A DNA stretch of 64,000 nucleotides, from assembly GCA_963677165.2 (NCBI GenBank), contig CAXXSX010000002.1:1488001-1552000 (forward strand), written 5' to 3'. The translations under genes and the position numbers were made by a program. Each line of letters starts with the position of its first letter. Position 1 is the stretch's first letter. Origin of the DNA: JAFGXT01 sp963677165 (GTDB taxonomy: Bacteria; Verrucomicrobiota; Lentisphaeria; Victivallales; SZUA-371). This document shows positions 37,700 through 46,432 of the stretch, in pieces. The notes beneath the pieces were generated by a model. The model saw nothing but the letters and a program-made list of their open reading frames with translations. It did no database searches and was not told the DNA's origin.

Positions 37700-38476
37700 A
37701 TGAAACAGCGATATGGGTATTGTAGGCCCAAAATAAAAATTTTTACACTTATAGAACTTCTCATAGTAATAGCAATCATAGCAATTCTTGCTTCATTATT
37801 ACTTCCAGCTTTAAATAAGGCCCGAAGTAAAGCAAAAACAGCAACATGCGCTAATAATATGAAACAAATAGGTTTAGCTCTTCAATACTACCAGGATGAT
37901 TTTAAGGGGTATTTCCCCTGGGTGTGGGAACCCAACGGAGCGAATACATACAGTTCAGGAAAACCATGGGTATGGACTCTTAGTGAGAGATGTAACTATT
38001 TGCCCGGAAGATACAAATATGTTTCAGGGAATTTAGAGTTCTCCTGGTCATCTGCCTGGTTTTGTCCAGAGTTTGTTCCCGGAGCACAGGGTGAAATATC
38101 TTCTAATTCCGGCAAGCTGGATAGTTTGCGAAAATATGGAGGTTCTTACGCCTATCCCTGCATTACCCAGGGAAGTTATCATGGCCTGGGCGGTTGGGCT
38201 GGAACAAATAATCCTCCTGTAAAGAACTCAAAAATTAAAAATCCTTCCGGAGTGATGGCTCTTATTGAATGCGGCAAAGGAATAGGGGTACATAGAATTC
38301 AGACGGTCCCGACATATCCGGAATATATTGGCCGGCATGATAAATTAGGAGCGGGAACAAACTTACTATCGACTGACGGGCATGTTTCTTATTATAGAAA
38401 TGGAACTGCTCTACTTGTCAAATGGTCAAACTATACAACTCAAACAGAGGCTCCATTTAACACGGATTTAAGGTGA
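37700..38476 (+). CDS. Pseudopilin-like protein (first of a cassette C pair)
   Basis: A 258-residue protein with a type IV prepilin N-terminus: KIKIFTLIELLIVIAIIAIL, then ASLLLPALNKARSKAKTATC. Residue -1 is Ile instead of Gly. The C-terminus reads GRHDKLGAGTNLLSTDGHVS, a His-X12-Asp-Gly variant of H-X9-DG. The large middle part has many aromatic residues (YFPWVWEP, GLGGWAG) that could line a glycan-binding face, which is speculative. AGGAAA precedes the start. It lies 97 bp after the GntR regulator and 137 bp before a second pseudopilin. Confidence 0.85.
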   Translation: MKQRYGYCRPKIKIFTLIELLIVIAIIAILASLLLPALNKARSKAKTATCANNMKQIGLALQYYQDDFKGYFPWVWEPNGANTYSSGKPWVWTLSERCNYLPGRYKYVSGNLEFSWSSAWFCPEFVPGAQGEISSNSGKLDSLRKYGGSYAYPCITQGSYHGLGGWAGTNNPPVKNSKIKNPSGVMALIECGKGIGVHRIQTVPTYPEYIGRHDKLGAGTNLLSTDGHVSYYRNGTALLVKWSNYTTQTEAPFNTDLR

Positions 38477-38613
38477 TCTTAATTGCATGGCACTGCTAAT
38501 CTTGATATTTATACTTCTTTGGAGAATTTAAAAAGAGGCGGGACCATAAATGAAGTTTAAAAGGATAATTTCGTCTGGAAATCAAATTTTGTCATAAAAA
38601 AGGAAAATCGAAC

Positions 38614-39294
38614 ATGAAAATACAAAAACGAATAATTGGTAAAACGTTAGCGGTAAAGAAATTTACACTTATAGAACTCTTGGTTGTGATTGCTATAATT
38701 GCAATACTTGCCGCGATGCTGCTGCCTGCATTGAATAAGGCAAGAGACAAGGCAAAAACGATAAAATGTGCCAGCAATCTAAAACAGTTTGGAACAGCTT
38801 TTAATATGTATGCAAATAGTTATGATGGTTTTCTGCCTTCTTTCCGTGGACCCAGTTCATCTAATGACTACGCAATAACCTGGTGGGATGCAATGCTGCC
38901 GTATGTCTCCCAGGGAGTATACGAATGTCCCAGTGAAGTAGATAGCAAATATACATCCGGTTATATAGTAGGAGCAGCCAGAAATACTCCGGCTTATGGA
39001 TGCAATAGTCTGGTAATACAGACAAAGACACATATAAGGTTGATCACGCCAAAATCTCCAACTGGCACTATTGTCCTGGCTGACGGGGAAGGGGATGGCA
39101 CATCAACTCATCTGCTAAGGACTTTTATTACTCCTGAAGGCACTCTTTCTTCTCCTGTCTCGGTGAGCGACTGGGATTTCAGGCCATCCTCCAGGCATGC
39201 GTATGGGATGAACTCAGTATATATAGATGGGCATGTGGAATGGGGAAAGAGAAATGTTGTTTGTGCCACCATTGAACTTTGGGATTTAAAATAA
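38614..39294 (+). CDS. Pseudopilin-like H-X9-DG protein (second of a cassette C pair)
   Basis: A 226-residue protein starting with a short basic leader, then AVKKFTLIELLVVIAIIAIL. Residue -1 is Lys; Glu5 of the mature helix is present. The C-terminus has RHAYGMNSVYIDGHVEW, an exact H-X9-DG. AAGGAAAA precedes the start. Its body differs from the neighbouring pseudopilin, so the two are probably not recent duplicates; two such proteins in one cassette could form a hetero-oligomer. Confidence 0.85.
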   Translation: MKIQKRIIGKTLAVKKFTLIELLVVIAIIAILAAMLLPALNKARDKAKTIKCASNLKQFGTAFNMYANSYDGFLPSFRGPSSSNDYAITWWDAMLPYVSQGVYECPSEVDSKYTSGYIVGAARNTPAYGCNSLVIQTKTHIRLITPKSPTGTIVLADGEGDGTSTHLLRTFITPEGTLSSPVSVSDWDFRPSSRHAYGMNSVYIDGHVEWGKRNVVCATIELWDLK

Positions 39295-39400
39295 AAAATA
39301 TAAAATGTTTCGATTGATGGGATTACGAGTTATTATAAGTAATGAATCAATTAGAACATTTAAATTGTTAAGAAATGAAACGAAATTTTACGAGATAAAT

Positions 39401-41929
39401 ATGAATTGTAAACAGATTCAGCTGGCAGAAATGTCTGCATGTAAAAATTCAAATATGTTGCCATGGGAAACGGATTGGCATATTTGGGGTCCAATTCCCA
39501 ATGCGGGAAATACCCATAGTTGGCCTGGTGAAATAGGTTTTTCATCATTACCGCTTGATGGCGTAACAACAATTCCTGAAAATATTGAAATTTCAGGAAA
39601 AGAGTATTCCGGATTTAAAACAAAAAGTATAAATGGAAGAATTGATTTTACCAGCCTGTTCCCACCTCAGGAGGGATGCCCAATTGTTTATTTAATGACA
39701 GAATTACATATCTCCCGGAAAGAGCAAATTGGAATATCCTTTGGAGCAGATTGGGGAACGCAATGGTGGCATAACGGCAAGGAAATATTTAACTCTAAGA
39801 AAGGAAATTTAGGTAAACCGGATATTGTATCAAGCAATCAGTTTTTAGTTGAATTACCTGCCGGAAATAACTTAATAGTAGTAAAACTAATTGCGGGTTC
39901 TCCTTTGTCCTGGGAAATCAATTTGGGCTTAATTAGAAATTATGTAACACCGAACTCTGTGAATAAAATAATCTCTAAAAGCAAACGTGATATCAAGTCT
40001 GATTTTATTCATGACTATGCCAGGACCGGGTTGCGCCTTGAATGTCGGCATGTTCCTTTGCTTTCTGAACAGGAATTAAAACTGGGAGAAAAAATCGTAT
40101 CCCGGAATGGCTGCGAAGCGCGTTGGATTGGAATAATTGACCATACCGGCAGCCCAATGGCATTCTCTGAATTTCTCCCTCCTGGAGAATTTTTTGACAA
40201 GAAGAATGAAAGCAAGCTGAAAGAGTGGGTAAAAACCATCCATCAGAACGGAATGACAGCCATCACATGGTTTCCCGGCGTACATAGTAAGAGTTATGCG
40301 GCAAAACATCCTGAATATCGGGCCGTTACCTTTAATAAAATTCATAATCGAAAAATTAATGATACTTTTTGGGAATCCCAATATAACCTTTGTCCCAATA
40401 CTCCATACGGTAAAGCTCTTATTGATTTTACACTTGAATCTATTGAAAAATATAATCTCGATGGTTTTTGGTTTGACGGTACCAGCAGATCTCATCTGGA
40501 TCTTGGTTGTGCATGTGAATATTGCCGAAAAAAGTTTAAGGATTCAACAGGCCACAACTTTCCTGATGACATAGACTGGAATGATCCGGTTTTTCGCCAA
40601 TGGGTAAAATGGCGTTACGATGATTTCATGGAATATTGGGAATTACTCAGTAAATGCGTTAAAAAACGTTTTCCAAACGTAAACATCATAGTGAACCATC
40701 TTCATCGATTTGGACAGCCCTGGTATAAAGGAATTCCGTTGGGTAGATATGACGCTGACATAATTGCAGCTACAGAATCGCAGGATGACCCGTTTGTGAG
40801 TGCTTTTCATGCCAGACTGCAACGCGCATATCAAAAGAACGACTCCGAAGTGTGGATGGGCCTAAGCAAACTATTTACCAAAACGGCTTGTTGGCCGGAA
40901 GAATTACAACCTATAAATCGTTATAAACATCACGCAATGGCAGTATTAACAGCGGGCTCCCATCCTTCAATAGGTTCTGGAAGACCTATGCGGGAACTTA
41001 GTGAGACTTGCCTGGAACTTAGTCAAATTATCAATCCCAGAACTGGACTTAACAGTATAAATTCAATATCACATTTAGGTCTGCATTTGAGTCAACAAGC
41101 GGAGACCTTTTATTTTGGCCGCTTGCCGGATGGCACTTTTCCCGATGCATACTGGTCTACTATTTTTGGCTGGCACAACATTGCAATGGAAAACCAGATT
41201 CTTACTGATATTATCTTTGATGAAGATATTACTGCGGAGACAATAAAAAAATATCCGGTCGTAGCCACTTTTAATTCAGTCGCTCTTTCCCGTAAGCAAA
41301 TCCAGGTATTTGAGCAATATGTAAATGATGGCGGAGTGTTATTTACTGATCGCTATTTTGGTTCGCGGGATGAATGGGGAGAACCGACAGGTTCTAAACG
41401 TTCTCCTCAACTTATAGGAAATTCCGCATTACCAGCTCCGGATATTGATAATGATTTAATTGATTATTCGCCGAATGTGGAATGTAGAAAGTTGGGAAGA
41501 GGCCGAATTTATATTTTTCACGGTAATCCTGGTTTGGCATTCCTGGGAAATCACAGCCGTAAATTAGCGCTTGAACTTGGCTCCATACTTAAAACATCTC
41601 CAGTTCCTCCTGTGATCAGCATTGTAGAAAACTCTGCTGATATTCACCTGGGTGCTTTTATAAAGCAGGATACATTATTCATACATGTTCAAAACTTTAT
41701 CGCTTATAGCAATGCAGAGAATTTTCCTAATCCCGTACTTCTTGCTCCGCAGGAAATTCACGATATCATTTTAGAAATCAGAGATATGCGGATTAAATCG
41801 ATCGAAGCATTAATTGAAAACAGTACGGAAAATTTGAAAATTACGCAACCCTCTCAGAAGATTACCCGGATACATATTCCGGTCATTCAATGGGGAGAAA
41901 TATTGCAGATAAAAATCGAGAAAGGATAA
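39401..41929 (+). CDS. GHL6-like putative glycosidase with beta-galactosidase-trimerisation-like domain
   Basis: An 842-residue protein without a signal peptide. An in-frame ATG at 39305 lacks a ribosome-binding site; ATG 39401 has a weak GAG. The N-terminal ~180 residues are a beta-sandwich (WHIWGPIPNAGNTHSW). The barrel (about 200-560) has NGMTAITWFPGVHSKSYAAK, NLDGFWFDGTSRSHLDLG and the Cys motif GCACEYCRKKF, as in GHL6-type hypothetical glycosidases. LSRKQIQVFEQYVNDGGVLF marks a GATase-like trimerisation domain. Asp in WFDG is the likely catalytic nucleophile position. Substrate unknown. Confidence 0.65.
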   Translation: MNCKQIQLAEMSACKNSNMLPWETDWHIWGPIPNAGNTHSWPGEIGFSSLPLDGVTTIPENIEISGKEYSGFKTKSINGRIDFTSLFPPQEGCPIVYLMTELHISRKEQIGISFGADWGTQWWHNGKEIFNSKKGNLGKPDIVSSNQFLVELPAGNNLIVVKLIAGSPLSWEINLGLIRNYVTPNSVNKIISKSKRDIKSDFIHDYARTGLRLECRHVPLLSEQELKLGEKIVSRNGCEARWIGIIDHTGSPMAFSEFLPPGEFFDKKNESKLKEWVKTIHQNGMTAITWFPGVHSKSYAAKHPEYRAVTFNKIHNRKINDTFWESQYNLCPNTPYGKALIDFTLESIEKYNLDGFWFDGTSRSHLDLGCACEYCRKKFKDSTGHNFPDDIDWNDPVFRQWVKWRYDDFMEYWELLSKCVKKRFPNVNIIVNHLHRFGQPWYKGIPLGRYDADIIAATESQDDPFVSAFHARLQRAYQKNDSEVWMGLSKLFTKTACWPEELQPINRYKHHAMAVLTAGSHPSIGSGRPMRELSETCLELSQIINPRTGLNSINSISHLGLHLSQQAETFYFGRLPDGTFPDAYWSTIFGWHNIAMENQILTDIIFDEDITAETIKKYPVVATFNSVALSRKQIQVFEQYVNDGGVLFTDRYFGSRDEWGEPTGSKRSPQLIGNSALPAPDIDNDLIDYSPNVECRKLGRGRIYIFHGNPGLAFLGNHSRKLALELGSILKTSPVPPVISIVENSADIHLGAFIKQDTLFIHVQNFIAYSNAENFPNPVLLAPQEIHDIILEIRDMRIKSIEALIENSTENLKITQPSQKITRIHIPVIQWGEILQIKIEKG

Positions 41930-42001
41930 ATTTTGTTTTAACAAAATAAACTCAAGTCATCGTCAAATATATTTAACCCCTAATCAAAACAGGTCATAAG
42001 A

Positions 42002-43942
42002 ATGAAAAAGAATTTTTTAATTATTCTAACGCTATTGTCCGGTATGTATTTACATGCTGTCGAAAAAAGTTTTATATACAGCAAAAAAATGCCGAAAGGC
42101 TCCCCCAATCCATGTACTGTCAATCTGAATTATTTTATTGATTGCGCGGTTAAAGGTCAACTTAAAAAAACGATGGTCAGAAAGACGTACTTGGATAGTG
42201 ACAAGTTTCCACTATGGGCGGTATGGGGTTATTGTTGTCCCGACAGCAATACTTACATGAATGGAAAAATGATAACAATGTTAACCAAGTGGATTGATAA
42301 TTTTCTCGCAGAGTACAACAAAGATTCCAGGAAAAAGTTCTCTCCTGGAAATCTGGCGATGGTGGTGTATGAGCTGAAGCTGCATCCGGAAATAAAGGAA
42401 AAATTAGATTCCGTTAAATTAAATAAGCTCGATGTTATTATTAAAGAAAAACTAAAAACAAAAGTACAGGAAATTTCCAGTAAGCTACCCAAATATTTGA
42501 GCATGGTAAACATCCCGCTGCATTCTTTTAAAGAGTTATTCTTTTGTAAGTTATTGTACAACGATGAGGTAGCAGGACAATGCATTGAATCCGTTTTAAA
42601 ACAAATGGACAAAATGCAAATGCCAAATGGTATGTTTCCGTACCGCTTTAAGGTGGACGGCCCAAAACATCTTGAGTTTGAGACTATGTATTATCGAGCA
42701 ATAGAGTTACGGGCACTTTATTGTTATTGGTATATAACTGGCAGCAAACTGGCACAGAAGCTACTTGAAAACGGAGCTCCATACTATCCGTTAACGATGG
42801 AATTACCTTACTTTTACAATGGCTCGGCAGATCCCTGGTGGAAAGTTCAATACCGAACATTCTGGCCCGGTGAGGTTGCAATGTCTGCTGTCGTATCAAA
42901 GAATTCTGAAGTAGCCTGGATCGCAAACGAAATGGGACGGCATAATGTTTCACGTGACCGTTTTGCCTTGGTTGCAGGCAGTCTCGCATATCGTCAGTTG
43001 GCCGAGATAAATTTTAACAATATGAAGCCGAAAGATCACTTTGTAATAGCAGATCCTGATATTTGCGGAGTCAGACTTAGAAATGAACATTGGTCATCCA
43101 CATTTAATACTATGTCATATACTACCACTAGAGTGGCAGCGATGAATTCATATGGCAAAAATTTTAACGCAATGATGATGGCGCGTCCATTTATCAGAAT
43201 CAATCCGCTGGAAAAGAAAAGACGCTATGCTGAGGCATATTGTGTTAGTGGTCCGGATAGCGGTTACGGTGATTTTTCGATCAATGGAAATTCCGCTGTG
43301 GTGTTCAGTAAATACCGTCCGATGCTTACTTCGACTACGTGGAAAAAGAAGAAATTGTTTGCGCCATGTGAGATCCAGGAACTTTGGATTATGACCCCAA
43401 ATGGTATGGCGGGAATAATTAATTCTACACTTCTTGAGGATATGAAGGGATATGAATTCATGTATCAGTATCGCTTTATCATACATGATAAAACAGGACT
43501 GGCGGCATTAGAGAAAAATCTTTGGAAGTGTGGTAACATGAGTTTCAAAATATGGAATACAGATTTTACAAATCACGTCATTGAGCGAGATAGAGTATTT
43601 CCGTTAAATGTCAATGATTACGCGGCTTGGCAAATAGCGTTGACTAACGAGAAACGTCCCCCCAGGGAAATGGTTTTGAAAAAAACAGCGAAAACAGAAA
43701 TGATATTGAAGGAAAAAACTTTTCCGAAAGGGTTATCTCATTTTGCAATAGTTACAATCACTCCTGATACTTGTTCCTTTAACAATGTGGAACAAATAAA
43801 ACACTCCAAACTTATTATATTGAAAGTGACAGATGTTAATAAGCAGTTTCTGGCTATTGCAAATCCCAGTTCTCAAACCGTTGAATATAATAAAAGAAAA
43901 ATTAAATCCGGCGCTGTCTTTATTATGAATATCAACAAATAA
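42002..43942 (+). CDS. Secreted protein, possible polysaccharide-lyase-like toroid
   Basis: A 646-residue protein with a signal peptide (MKKNFLIILTLLSGMYLHAV). The first ~370 residues look alpha-helical with aromatic residues (WAVWGYCCPDSNTYMNG, YYRAIELRALYCYWYITG, DPWWKVQYRTFWPGE). The rest is beta-rich (WSSTFNTMSYTTTRVAAMNS, MRLWI-like strands). An alpha-toroid followed by a beta-sandwich is the fold of many chondroitin/alginate/heparinase-type lyases. WSSTFNTMSYTTTR near 365 carries Ser/Tyr/Arg reminiscent of a lyase active site. No named family is recognised. It follows the GHL6-like gene. Confidence 0.5.
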   Translation: MKKNFLIILTLLSGMYLHAVEKSFIYSKKMPKGSPNPCTVNLNYFIDCAVKGQLKKTMVRKTYLDSDKFPLWAVWGYCCPDSNTYMNGKMITMLTKWIDNFLAEYNKDSRKKFSPGNLAMVVYELKLHPEIKEKLDSVKLNKLDVIIKEKLKTKVQEISSKLPKYLSMVNIPLHSFKELFFCKLLYNDEVAGQCIESVLKQMDKMQMPNGMFPYRFKVDGPKHLEFETMYYRAIELRALYCYWYITGSKLAQKLLENGAPYYPLTMELPYFYNGSADPWWKVQYRTFWPGEVAMSAVVSKNSEVAWIANEMGRHNVSRDRFALVAGSLAYRQLAEINFNNMKPKDHFVIADPDICGVRLRNEHWSSTFNTMSYTTTRVAAMNSYGKNFNAMMMARPFIRINPLEKKRRYAEAYCVSGPDSGYGDFSINGNSAVVFSKYRPMLTSTTWKKKKLFAPCEIQELWIMTPNGMAGIINSTLLEDMKGYEFMYQYRFIIHDKTGLAALEKNLWKCGNMSFKIWNTDFTNHVIERDRVFPLNVNDYAAWQIALTNEKRPPREMVLKKTAKTEMILKEKTFPKGLSHFAIVTITPDTCSFNNVEQIKHSKLIILKVTDVNKQFLAIANPSSQTVEYNKRKIKSGAVFIMNINK

Positions 43943-43967
43943 CTTCTACACGAAATCAGGACAATAC

Positions 43968-43999
43968 TTAAGGGAACCTTAAAAAATGGGTTTCCTTAA
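43968..43999 (+). terminator. Hairpin after the secreted lyase-like gene
   Basis: TTAAGGGAACC (43968-43978) pairs with GGTTTCCTTAA (43989-43999) with a single G-U wobble and a 10-base loop, followed by TATTTC. It may partly end transcription before the phosphoesterase-PHP gene. Confidence 0.45.
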
Positions 44000-44034
44000 T
44001 ATTTCAGTCAAAAAAACAGAGATAAAGAAAAACA

Positions 44035-45498
44035 ATGACCATAAAAGTTGCCGTTTTAACCGATTTACATTATTCACAAGATGAGAACAGGCAAATTCCG
44101 GCGCGTAAAAATCAGTACGCTGATATTTTGCTTCAACGAGCCATTTACCGTTTGAATCGCTTTATTAAACCCGATCTGGTTTTCATCGGAGGTGATTTGA
44201 TAAACAACCCGGAAGGTTCTAATGCGAAAGAGCTTTTGCGGGAACTCAAACAATTACTCGAATTACTCAATACCCCATATATTGTGATTCCGGGAAATCA
44301 TGATCCGGCTCCTGAAATATTTTATCAGACATTTGATGATCCCGGAGATTATGTGGATATCAACGGCTGCCGCATAGCAACCTTTCTAGATCGCGAAACA
44401 CCCGGATATAATGCAGAGAGAAGCAAGGCCGATCTGGAAAGATTAACTGCAATGCGACAAGACTTTTCCGGTCCATTGATTACGCTGCAGCATGTGCCGG
44501 CTTCCCCGCCAAACAGCACTGCTTGTCCCTATAATCTTGATAATGCTTCAGAAGTTCTATCATCAATGGAACATGCGGGAGTTACATTATCTCTCGCTGG
44601 ACATTTCCACGAAGGATTCACTCTTGATACGGACAGGTACGGCAAATTTGTAACCGGACCTGCTTTGTGCGAGTATCCGTTTTCCTACTATGTCATTAAA
44701 TTGGACGATTCCGGAAATATAGAAACCAATCTTGAACACATGGCATGGACAAATGACGCTCCTCTGTATGATTTACATATTCACACCCCATTGGCTTACT
44801 GTAATGAAAATATGGATCCTGCAAAAGCTATCGAACTGGGAAACATGCTTAACCTTAGGGGAATCGGCTTTAATGAGCATTCCTCCCATCTATATTTTTC
44901 ACAAAAAGATTATGGCAACAGAATTCCTTTTCTTAAAGGAATGGAAGCCGCTCAACCAAAAGACTCCAGGAGTAATGAATATCTGGATATGATGGCCCAA
45001 GTTAATTTTTCTAAAGGGTTTACTGGACTTGAACTAGATTTTGATGACTTTGGCTTTCCCATCGCGCAAAAAGAGTTAATTGGAAATACGGACTATATCT
45101 CTGGCGCATTACATCGTAGCTCATTAGGCACTGATCCAACTGAAATCAATGAGCGTTTCCTCTGGATGAATCGAAAGATTATCGAATATGGTATTGATTT
45201 TTTAGCGCATCCTTTTCGTGTATTCAAACGCTGTGGATTAAAGCCGCCGAAAGAACTTTATGAGCCATTGGCTAATCTGCTAAAAGCGAATGATGTTGCA
45301 GTGGAAATCAACTATCATACCAACGATCCTGATCCTGAATTTTTCCGTTTATGCCTGGATCGGAATATAAAAATTGTCTTTGGCAGTGATTCCCATAACC
45401 TGTATGAGGTTGGAGAATTCTATGGATTTATTCACTTAATACGCCAACTCGGAGCAGAACACATGCTCAACGAAATTCTTTTCCAGCCGGAATATTAA
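44035..45498 (+). CDS. Metallophosphoesterase-PHP domain fusion protein
   Basis: A 487-residue cytoplasmic protein with two metal-dependent hydrolase domains. Residues 1-225 are a calcineurin-like phosphoesterase: TDLHYS (D10, H12), GGDLIN (D54), GNHD (88-91), LQHVP, GHFHEG. Residues about 245-480 are a PHP domain: YDLHIHTPLAYC, GFNEHSS, ALHRSSL, FLAHPFR, FGSDSHNLYE. Both sets of metal ligands look complete. PHP phosphatases cleave phosphate esters as in histidinol-phosphate phosphatase. The fusion may dephosphorylate sugar phosphates or cleave diesters in two steps. It closes cassette C. Confidence 0.85.
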   Translation: MTIKVAVLTDLHYSQDENRQIPARKNQYADILLQRAIYRLNRFIKPDLVFIGGDLINNPEGSNAKELLRELKQLLELLNTPYIVIPGNHDPAPEIFYQTFDDPGDYVDINGCRIATFLDRETPGYNAERSKADLERLTAMRQDFSGPLITLQHVPASPPNSTACPYNLDNASEVLSSMEHAGVTLSLAGHFHEGFTLDTDRYGKFVTGPALCEYPFSYYVIKLDDSGNIETNLEHMAWTNDAPLYDLHIHTPLAYCNENMDPAKAIELGNMLNLRGIGFNEHSSHLYFSQKDYGNRIPFLKGMEAAQPKDSRSNEYLDMMAQVNFSKGFTGLELDFDDFGFPIAQKELIGNTDYISGALHRSSLGTDPTEINERFLWMNRKIIEYGIDFLAHPFRVFKRCGLKPPKELYEPLANLLKANDVAVEINYHTNDPDPEFFRLCLDRNIKIVFGSDSHNLYEVGEFYGFIHLIRQLGAEHMLNEILFQPEY

Positions 45499-45778
45499 CA
45501 TTTCCAGAGATATGTCTCTCATGAGATAAGCATTGAATTCTATTATGATACAACTTATCCGCAACTACAACTGAGCCATAAAAGCGATCGATTAGTTTGA
45601 ATACCGTCTTGAATTTCCTGGCGATGAGGCCAGAATTCTTTGACTTTAGCATTAATAATAAAATTGAGAGGAAAAAGGGGGGGAATCTTCTATGGCGTAA
45701 GTTCAGAATGTCGGATATGGCTCAATTTGGCCGTTTTGGGGGAAAATAATGCTAAAATCAGGATTTTTGAGGTCAAAA
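45499..45778. other. Intergenic, no gene
   Basis: No supported gene. Imperfect GAATT...CTGGC/GCCAG...ATTC pairing near 45611-45637 could be a weak hairpin after the phosphoesterase-PHP gene. An 83-codon plus-strand frame that reaches into the tRNA is the familiar artefact of reading a tRNA-Leu antisense. Confidence 0.5.
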
Positions 45779-45865
45779 TGGTACCGGAGGTGGGACTCGA
45801 ACCCACACGAGATCGCTCTCACCAGATTTTGAGTCTAGCGCGTCTGCCAGTTTCGCCACTCCGGC
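45779..45865 (-). tRNA. tRNA-Leu (anticodon CAA), class II
   Basis: Read on the minus strand: acceptor GCCGGAG pairs with CTCCGGT (first pair G-U), followed by A and an encoded CCA. The D-arm is rich in GG/GA residues. The anticodon loop CTCAAAA gives anticodon CAA inside a 5-bp stem. A long variable arm (TGAGAGCGATCTCG) and a T-arm GTGGG-TTCGAGT-CCCAC follow. Length 87 nt. Confidence 0.95.
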
Positions 45866-45974
45866 ACGTTGAAACGTGGCCTATATATTAACCCCTTTTT
45901 TATGGATTTCAATTCTTTTTTGTTGAAGAGTTCGTTTTTTAAGGTAATTTATCTGTAAACAGGAGAATTTCTGC

Positions 45975-46415
45975 ATGGTAAAATACTATTTATTCATAAT
46001 TGCTGCCGCTATGGTTTTGTCCGGGTGTACGTGTCTGCCCGATGGTACTCCACCGGGAGGCCCTATTGTTGAAGCTCCAAAGATTCCTCAGATATACAGT
46101 ATTTCCGCCGCTCAGAATTATATGGCGACTGCTTTAACTACCGCTTTTTTACAGGAATTTATACCAGGGAAGTTTGTTTTTCTTAAAGCAGAATTTTCTT
46201 CGGATGACAAAAAACTGAAGTATATGCCGAATAATACGTTGAAAGGCATGCATGATGTATTCAGGGTGATCTTTTCTGAATCTTCAAAATACAGATTGAT
46301 TAGCGAAATTTCCGGCGTTACCGATAAGTCTGATATTTTCCAATGGGAAATGAAGCTTTTCAATGGAAAAGATCTGCTTTGGAAAGATTCTGTAAATGTT
46401 AATATTGCCGACTAA
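45975..46415 (+). CDS. Small predicted lipoprotein
   Basis: A 146-residue protein with a lipoprotein signal: hydrophobic YLFIIAAAMVLSGC, lipobox LSGC with Cys18. A proline/glycine-rich linker follows, then a small alpha/beta domain containing YRLISEISGVTDKSDIFQWE. No family is recognised; a peptidoglycan-synthase-activator type role would be a guess. AGGAG precedes the start. It converges on ftsZ, ending 17 bp from that gene's stop, which places it beside cell-division genes without proving a link. Confidence 0.7.
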   Translation: MVKYYLFIIAAAMVLSGCTCLPDGTPPGGPIVEAPKIPQIYSISAAQNYMATALTTAFLQEFIPGKFVFLKAEFSSDDKKLKYMPNNTLKGMHDVFRVIFSESSKYRLISEISGVTDKSDIFQWEMKLFNGKDLLWKDSVNVNIAD

Positions 46416-46432
46416 TGAAAGGAACGGTTGCG

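Noticed and set aside
45640..45891. 83-codon plus-strand frame with GLEPTRDRSHQILSLARLP-like text
   Set aside because: This peptide is the well-known product of reading a tRNA-Leu gene antisense; the tRNA lies at 45779-45865.
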